A stretch of DNA of 64,000 bases from the NCBI RefSeq assembly GCF_023159225.1, contig NC_063168.1, positions 57,577,398-57,641,397 of the forward strand, given 5' to 3'. The position numbers were made by a program, and so were the translations under genes. This DNA comes from Perognathus longimembris pacificus. Its lineage: Eukaryota > Chordata > Mammalia > Rodentia > Heteromyidae. Below the pieces are notes generated by a model. It worked only from the letters and a program-made list of their open reading frames with translations, did not search any database and was not told where the DNA came from. Of this stretch, positions 36,401-45,400 are shown piece by piece; position 1 is the first letter of the stretch; each line of letters starts with the position of its first letter.

Positions 36401-39400
36401 GGATCCACTACCAGGGCATTCCCAGGTATGATCCCCTCCACATCCCCTTGCATCACTGCGATGAAGGAGTCGGTGGTTGGCTCAGGCCCAATCCTCATGC
36501 CTGGGAAATCCTGTTCCAGCAGGTACCTGGTAGAAAGGAGCACAGTGCTAATGGATTCTGCTGGGCGATCACTGCTGCATGCAACTGCTGACAACATATG
36601 AGTCACAGGAGAAGGAAAGGTCCACAGCAGAGAGAGCTCATGAATCCCAGGAACTCTGGGGAGGAGGTGGAACTTCAGACTTGTCTGCTTTGGTCTTGTT
36701 CTTTATCCTCCTCCCCAAATCAGAAATGGGGTAGAGGAAATCAAAGTTGGGATTTTATTTGTAAATAAAGCTTGTATTGAAAATGATTCTTATAGCTGAA
36801 GATAACCAGCTGAGATTCCTATACAAAAGCATAGAATAAGGCTGTCCATAGACTATGCTGGTCTTCATAGATCAGTACTTATGTGTATGTAGAATATGCT
36901 TGATAATTACATATCAAACAACTTGCATAGGATACAAAGGAAAAACTGTGGAGAAAACTATAAAAAAAAAATCTCTGAGCCAGCCTAGACTTGTAAGATC
37001 TGTACTCTGAACCCTGTATCCTTCTAGAAATGTCCTCTGCAGGCATGTACTATGTATTGTGGGCTCATACATACTTAAAGAGAAATGCATTTTTTAAGCA
37101 TAGAAGCAGTTTGCATATACTTGTTACTTTTCTATCATTATCTATTTGGCCCAAGCATTCCAGGATGAGAATATATTTAAAATGCATTATCCAGACCTTG
37201 GGCTTGGATTATTCAAACCCTTTTGAGTGAAAATTTACTGGTGACTTCTTTTTTTTTAATTGTGCTGGTTCTGGGGCTTGATCTCAGGACCTGAGCTTTT
37301 TTTTTTGCTCAAGGCTCTACCACTTAAGCCACAGCTTTTGGCTTTTTATTTATTTATTTGTTTGTTTGTTTATTTATTTATTTTTTGCTGGTCCTGGGGC
37401 TTGAACTCAGGGCCTGGGCTCTGTCCCTGAGCCTCTCTGTGTTCAAGGCTAGCACTCTACCACTGGCGCCACAGCACCACTTCCAGCTTTTTCTGTTTAT
37501 GTGGTACTGAGGAATTGAACCCAGGGCTTCATGCATGCTAAGCAAGCACTCTACCACTAAGCCACATTTCCAGGCCCTGGCTTTTTTGATGATTAATTGG
37601 AGATAAAGAGTCGCAGGGACTTCCCTTCCCAGGCTGGCTTTGAACTGTAATCCTCAGGTCTCAGCTCCTGAGTAGCTAGGATTACAGATATGAGCCACTG
37701 GCACTCAGCTTACTGGTAACTTTTAATTTTCATGGCCTAGATGAAAAAAATAATAGTGGTAAGGGAGGTTACATACTACCTCAACCAGAGAGGCAAAGAA
37801 GTGTTTTTATGTGATGATTTTCCCATGTTTTCTTCCTGCACCCCAAGTAATGGTGGGAGAGGCCTATAAAAGCAGATCCTTAGCCAGGCATTGGTAGCTC
37901 ATGCCTATAATCCTAGCTACTCAGAAGGCTGAGGTCTGAGGATAGGGTTTGAAGCCAGCCTGGGCAGGAAGTCTGTGAGACTCTCATCTCCAATTAACCA
38001 CTAGAAAACTGGAAGTGGAGTGGTGGCTCAAAGTAGTAGAGCACTAGCCTTGAATGAACAAAGCTCAGAAACAGCACCCCGGCCCCAGTTCAAGCCCTAT
38101 AACCAATATTTTAAAAAAAGCAGACCTTCATCTTTTTTCCTTAGACTGGTTGATGTGACCTCCAGGGTCCTCTCTGTTCCCTGAGCCACAGTGTGAGAAT
38201 GGTGTCATCTCCAGTCATGTACCCCAACCTGCTCCTGTCCATTGCTGACAGGTGCTCCAAGGGAGCAGGAAACAAAGAGCGATGACTGCTTCTGAACTTC
38301 TGGTTGAGGCTTAAGGTAGCAGGCACCTTTCCACTCTTCTCTAGGCCTGGGCAGTAAGTGAGAAGCCAAGGCTACTTGCTTTTCTCCACAGTCCCTTCCA
38401 GAGGCCAAGAGCAATGGCCAGGAACAATGCTAAAGACAGAGCAGGAAACTAGACTGCAGGAAGGAGTGTGAACTGCTCTGGGGTGGGAGTGGCCAGTGGT
38501 GAGTCTGAGTACCTTCCAAGGCCCTGATGGACAGAATAGGAGCTAAGGGACATTGCCCAAGAAACACAGACCCATGGGGGCAGGGGCAGGGAAACACTCA
38601 GGAACACTGAAAATCTTCCCTTTCGTTATAATCCAAGAGCCTGTGTTCATGCTCAGAGGGAGACTGTGACACTGGAAAGGAAACACGGAGGTCTTAACAA
38701 AAGCTCTGAGCCCTGGCTGCATACTCTAGGCCCATGGACCATTACCAGATGGTGCCAGAGCCTCTACCGGAGGCTGTGATCTGTTTAGGCGGGAGCGAGG
38801 CCCAAGCACTTGCTACTTTATTTTTAAGGCCTTCAGCTGAGTTGAGCATGCGGTCAAGGTTGATCACCTGCTCTATACCAAGCTTTCATCTTCCTCATAA
38901 TAGACTCTTCCACATAATTCTAAAGGGGTTGACAACATTGCCAAATGGTTCAGAAAGAAGTCCTCCAGGTGGTTACTGAGGAAACCAAGGCATAGAGGCA
39001 TTATGTGGCTTTCTGGAGTTAAAACAGCATGTCCTATAGCTGGAAACCAAACATCTGTAACCAAATACTGGGCTTTCTCTTCTACTCTGAGGAAGACACT
39101 GCAGAGAGCCAAGTCTGGCCCAAGCCTGAGTTCCCTGCCACGCTTTCCCTCCCAGATGGACAAGAGCCTCAGAGGTCTCCTGGGTTTCCTGAGTCCTTGG
39201 CTTGCTACCTGTGCCTTCAGGATGTACTTTACTCCATGGAGGCATGGCAGTTTAAATTGGGTTGCTATGTACTCTGTCCCTAAGGAGCCTTGACTGGGAG
39301 CTGTGGTAGCTTAGTGCTAACTAAGCAAAAGAAGCTGTTAATCTGCTTCAGTCAGAGCCTGAATCACTGTAGCACAGAAGCTAGGCCCACCAGGAACAGT

Positions 39401-42400
39401 GTGGGAGGTCTGGATTGCTTTAGGAAGCCCCTCATGCCTCCAGGATCCCAGCCCAACAACCAGGGTGTGAAGGTAGGATTTCCTCCGTCCAGAGAGTCAT
39501 GTCAAGAGCTGGCACTGGGGCTATAATGAGAAAGAATAAAAACAATGGTTGTACCCTTGTACCTGGCTTCCTGCTTTCTCAGTGTGCCTTCTACAGGGGT
39601 CCAGAGAGAGCCAGGGAAGCACAACAACCTGAGGCCACACCCTGAGTTCGCTAACCATAACAGGTGAGGCCTTCAGAAAGAACTGAGCAGCTACAAACCT
39701 CAGTGCCTACCTCTGCAACACAGAGAAGTCATGATCATGGTTTAGACTATCTGTGCACCTGCAATGAGCCAAGCATTGTTCTAAAAACTCAGTGGACGAT
39801 CTTACTTTATCTTTACCCTGTGATTTGAGTGCTATGATCCTCCTTGTCAAATGGGCCTAATAAGAAAGCCCACCTCATGGGTGTTCTGAGGATAACGTTA
39901 GTTACAGCCCAGTCCTTGGCATCTAAAAAAGCCTCCTGTTTTAACGAATGTGAAGTTATGCATCAATCATGGTAGGGTAGGATCTGAACATAGCCCTTGG
40001 ATTTAAAACTTCATTCTTTCTAGTTCTTCAGTAAATGGTTCTGAGAATGAATATTCCTTTTATTTTCTCGGGGTACTTAGGTCAGCTTATAGTTGTCTAA
40101 GAATTGTTTACAATTTTGTCTCCTCTGTAAGTGCGTGTTCCTTATGGATGTATACAGCATGTTCCATTTTAAGCAGAATAACAAACAAGTACATAATCTA
40201 CATTAGTAATATGAATTTATTTTTTGCCTATTGGATAGAATATATGCAATGCCTAGTGTGTACAGAATGTATTGGTGGGATTAAAGATTGGAGTTTCAAA
40301 GTAATAAAGACATACTTACAATAGTGCATGGAAAATTAGGTGTTTATGAAATAGTCTAGCAATAAATTGAAGATGAAATGAATTGAATATAGAAAAGTGA
40401 GGGATAATGCATTAATATTTGAGAAATGTATACTTTGTAACGTTAACTAGAATAAGAACTAAAAGCAATTCTAGTTAAAAAGTAGAAATAAATAAAAACT
40501 CATTCTTTTAATTATTAGTTATTGAATAATAGATAACTAATAATGATCTATCTTTTTCCTGTTTTTGGACAGGAATTGTAACCATGTCCAGACAGACCCA
40601 AAGGATTAAGACCCATGTGGAACTCGGACTGATGAATGGCACAGGAAAGGTCACACAAAAAAACCTCCAGGGCTTAGCAAAATGCTGGCCAGGCCTTGGA
40701 GGAAAAGTGAGGCTTTGTGGTTCAGAAGCCCAGGGATCCACTCATCCCCTGGGTGCACGGCTCAGCCTCAATGACTGCAGAGTGACACACACAAGCTAAT
40801 GCTATCAGGTGACCAGAGTGGGCCCTGTGGGAATCAATGCTGTGATTTGGGAGAACGAGTGCTTGGCTGAGAAGTCCTATGCAGGCAGGCCCATGTAGAG
40901 AATGTGGCAAGGGTGGTTTGGGGTGGGAAGCGTCAAAAATTCCAGGGACAGCAGAAATAGAGAAGAGTGGAAAGAACTATTCTGAGGCAGCCTCAAAAAT
41001 GTCCCGAATGAGCGGGGCCAAACAGCAGTGATGTAGTATCTTGTTCACAGGGCCATCTCAGATTCCACCCCTGGGGGGACAGGCTGTGCTCAGCAAATGA
41101 ACAAAGTGCAATGCTGTCCAGCCTAGCACACTGGCTTCCTGCACAGTCCAGAGCCGCCGCTGCTGCCTGTAGCTAGGACAAGGGCCTCTTGGTAGGTCCG
41201 TGGTCCTGCTAAGCTGATGTAACTCCAAACTTGCTGACTGTATATGTATCTGGGGAAATCACAGACTCTAAAGAGGCCACTAGCAAGTCTAGGGGCACAG
41301 TTTGGCCAGGCAGTGAGCATGAGGCTGGATAAATTCTCAAGGATATTTGAGTATTTGGGTATGGCTTGTAGCAATGGGTGTTCCTCTAACAAAGCCACCA
41401 CTGTGTCTGAAAAGGAAAATCTTCTGGGGATCTCATTCACTGCTTTTCCTTCTTTCTTTTAATGGGAGGCAAGACAATATCGCTTCTGTTGCTGGGTGAA
41501 AACATTCCCACAGATGTGTAAAAAAAGCAAAGTGGGTTGAAGCCTGGGTGGGACCAGCTGAGAGGGGGCTGCACAGAGGAATGAGGGATGGGATGGGCGG
41601 AGCCTCTGTCATGTGTCTGGTGCTGTTCTAGATCCTTTACCTGTCTCAGTCTACTTAATCAGCCCCATTTTCTCTGAGACATAACAGCACTTTTGTCATC
41701 TTTGCAGTTGAGTAAACTGAGGCCTAGAGTGCCCAAATTCAGGGCCAATTGAGCATATTTGGAGGTCTGAAATGCTGAATAGACTTTGGTGTTCCTCTCC
41801 TTTGCCATGTGATGCAAAATAAATGATGGCGAAACCATAAAGTATGTGTGGCAAGTCCAAGGCAGTTCTTATTTTCCCCATGAGGACTACTTTTCTTCAC
41901 ATGCTTCTTAAGTAAAAGTTATTTCATAACATTTTCCTCATTTTTTGGTGCCCTGCTTGGCTGCAATCTAAGTATGTGGCCTGCTTTACTGGTGACCTAA
42001 GTACCCAGGGTAAGGCATAGAGCCAAGAATCTTAACCCAGCCTGTCTTTCCAAGCATCTAGCTCCATGATGGGGCAGGCCTTGGGCTGCTGCTTGAATTC
42101 CACCCAGAAGAGGGGAATAGAAAACCTGGGGTCTGCAAATCCTGCTGCTGAAGGATTTAGGTTGGATTAGGTACCTCTGCTTATTCACTGAAGAATACCT
42201 CTTGGGAGGTTAGTTCATGGACAAGTTGCCTGAAAGGCCAACAGCCATGGTCTTTATAAAATGAGATAATATGTGGTTTCTAATTACCTCAGTTAGAAAA
42301 GTGAAAAAGTTTGAGGCACTATATAATAGTTTTGGAAAAGCAAGGGTTACACCACACATTTGTCCACAACAGCACAGACAATAATTGGAGAAAATAAGCA

Positions 42401-45400
42401 CCTTAGTGTGATCTGTAGGTATGCGGCACATTACTACATAATCTCCAGCCCCAGTTCAAATGTCCCCTCAAGGAGTCTTAACTGATTCTTTTCCCACTGC
42501 ACCCCCACCCCCCCACCAATCCAGACTTACTCTTCCCTAAACATTTCACAGCTCTTATGTGACATGGTTCAGGTGTCCTCTGAAAGTCGAGCCCACTATC
42601 TGCCCGTATGGCAGGTCTTTGTGTTATACTTCTGTATCTTTGGGTCACTAAGGCACAAGTGCTTCAGTTTTAAAATGGGATCTGGGTAATATTTTCCCTA
42701 TTAGCCTCAAGTAGTTTAGGGTAACAGTTCTGAACCTGCAGATACAAAATGAGGTATAGATGGGAGACTTTTGATGGCTGAGTTGAGATGAGCTGGCTTT
42801 ATGTTTCTGAGAGTACCCACCATTGTTCCTGGTACACAGTACCTTCAGCCATGGGTGGGAAGAAGTGATTCTAGCATGAGGGAGAATGTAGTACCCAGAC
42901 TGTCCAGCCTCCTGCTGGTCTCCCCTTGTTGGCCCCAGCTGAGACAGAACATCCTGCCCAGGGTACTACTGCCTCTGAGCATCATGCTCCTCCTCCAGCC
43001 CTTGGATGGGTGCAGAATCATCTTCACTTTACCTTAACTATGGCAGTTCCATAGAGGAGCTGCCTTTCTTCTTCTGGAGACCAGCCTCTAAGTCTTATGT
43101 TAGAGAATCTGTCTAGAAAGAAGAAAGTGAATGATGCACCCCAAATGTAAGAGTGGTAAATTTGTTCTGTCCTCTTCCTAGTGACTCGGAGAAGTGGCTA
43201 TTATTCTTCACAGGGTATAAATAAGGAAACAGGGTCAGAAAGGCTTGGTGGCTTGACCTAGGGTAGCCTTTCTAACTTGGTCTCTCCATTATGAAATAGT
43301 GGAGTCTGGGTTCTGATGATCCAGCCTGGTGCAGAGCCTATGCCCCATGGCCAATGGGAGCAAGAGGTAGACCTTTCTCCACTGATATATCTCCTCTAGT
43401 CCAGGCTTTTTCTGATGCACTCTATACATCTGACTTTCAAGGTAGATATTGAATAAGGTCTGATCTTGGAAGAAGCCGATGGATTTTCATCCAGTCCTAC
43501 TTTGAGACCAGCAAATCTGAGCCCTGACAATAGAAGGACATCCACTGATCACAGAGGATAGCAAGGAACTAAAATGGTGCAGGATCTGCTGCTGACAGGA
43601 TGGGCTCTGTAGAAGTCAGTGGATATCCTGGGGATGGGGTCCTTTTGGCTTTTCAGATAACCATCTTTCTCAGAGTGGTGAGACTGTAAAGCCTGGGGGT
43701 AATAACTCCCACAAACAGATGCTGAGGTTTTCACCTCCCAGGGCTATGCAGAGTCCCTGAAGAAGTGTGGGAGGCTGAGATGGCCAGCTGAGTTTGTTTC
43801 ACAGTGGAACCTTCCCTACCACAGCATAGTTCAGAGTCTGGGCCGTACTGCAGAAGCACCATACCAGCCTCCAGACCAGCCTAGCTCTCCCCTGTGGGGT
43901 CTCAGGCAGCTTAGTTGTACAGCCCCAGGCCCCTCCTCAACTCCAAGAGCCTACATTGCAGGCCAACTGTGGTGAAGGAAGGACACAGGAATACCTGGGC
44001 CTTCCTCAGCTCCTGGAGCTGCTGGCTCTTCACCTCTACCACCTACACAGAGAGAAGAACCACAGTGAGTAGGGGTAACCAGGGGGACAGCAGAGGAGGG
44101 TAGATCCAAGTTTCCATGCCAGCCAGATCTGGAAACAGTGAAGGGAGGAAAATAGCAGAGGCAAGAAGATAGGCTGCCAGGGCCTGAGGGACACAGAGCT
44201 ACTGTCTTGCAAAGAGGCAGCTTGTGTTGGAGAAAGCAGTGGGCAGGCCAATTTATTGTTTATTTTATTACTCTAGGGGCTGGGCCTTAGGCCAGGGAAG
44301 TTATTTCAGGCAGAGATCATAGCACATCAATTAGTTATTAGAAGAATGTCCTTTCTGTGTAGTCTTCCTGAGACAAGAAATAGGCCCCGTGGCAAACATA
44401 CAGAACTGAAAGTGATGGTTTCTCAAGGAGGCAAAAAGCCAAGGATTGGAGTGAACCAATAGGCAAGTCTTTGTTTTTGAGGGAAGGGTCTCACAGATTC
44501 AGGCATGGGATAGGAGATGAGAATCAGGCAAAAAAGCATAGAGGGGAAAGGGGGATGCTGAGAGCCAGGCATGAAACATATTATTCACTCGGGGGAAGGG
44601 ATGCTATGCTCAATCTGTTAGGAAGCAACTGAAAAATATGGCTCTTAATTTTAAAAAAAATCCAAAAATTATTAAAAACAAAAATGCTGCAGGTTTGGTC
44701 TAGTAATTTCCCTTCTAGGGGAAAAAGAAGTCCATTTTGTGGGGAAATGCTATAGGCAGAGTTGTCTGGGTGGTTCTCTCATGGCAGACAAATTAGAAAC
44801 AAACATGAAACACTCAAAGGAAGCAGCTAGTCAAGTGGATAATTATATCTACATTAGGAAAAGTATTACATGGTGGATAAAAATGATGATTATATGGGAA
44901 ATGCTCAAGTAAAAACAAATTGTAGTATACAGAATTATACAAATGGCATGATCTGAGTGAAGGTAGAAAACATCTAAAATACTGGAAAGATAAATATATA
45001 TATATATGGTATGGTGTATATATATGTATGTATGTTATCTCAAATAATTTCTCCTGTGAGATGGGATTTTGAACAATTATGTCTTCTTTATATTTATTCT
45101 TTTATGCACTTTCCAATACAAAAAAAGCGAGCAAGTGAGCAAGAATGAGAGAGCAAGAGAGAGAGATAACTTAGCTAGCTTCAGTGATAAGGGAAACAAA
45201 TGCATAATGTGGTTTGGAAGGTTCCTGTACTACCATCCCTCCTTACCCTGTGGGCTGAGTCTCCAAGGAGGGGAAGCTGCAGGAGCTATATTCAGTTACT
45301 GGCATGAGTAGGGAGGGGGAACTCTTGGACTTGTAGGGTAAGTAAGAAGAGGGATGTGCCTCTCCTGGCCTTCTGTCTCCCTCAGATAAGGAATATTACA

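Noticed and set aside
36346..36606. N-terminal extension of the exon 2 open frame as an alternative protein start
   Set aside because: The extra residues before RYLLEQ lie in intron 1 upstream of the consensus acceptor and are not conserved EHD sequence.
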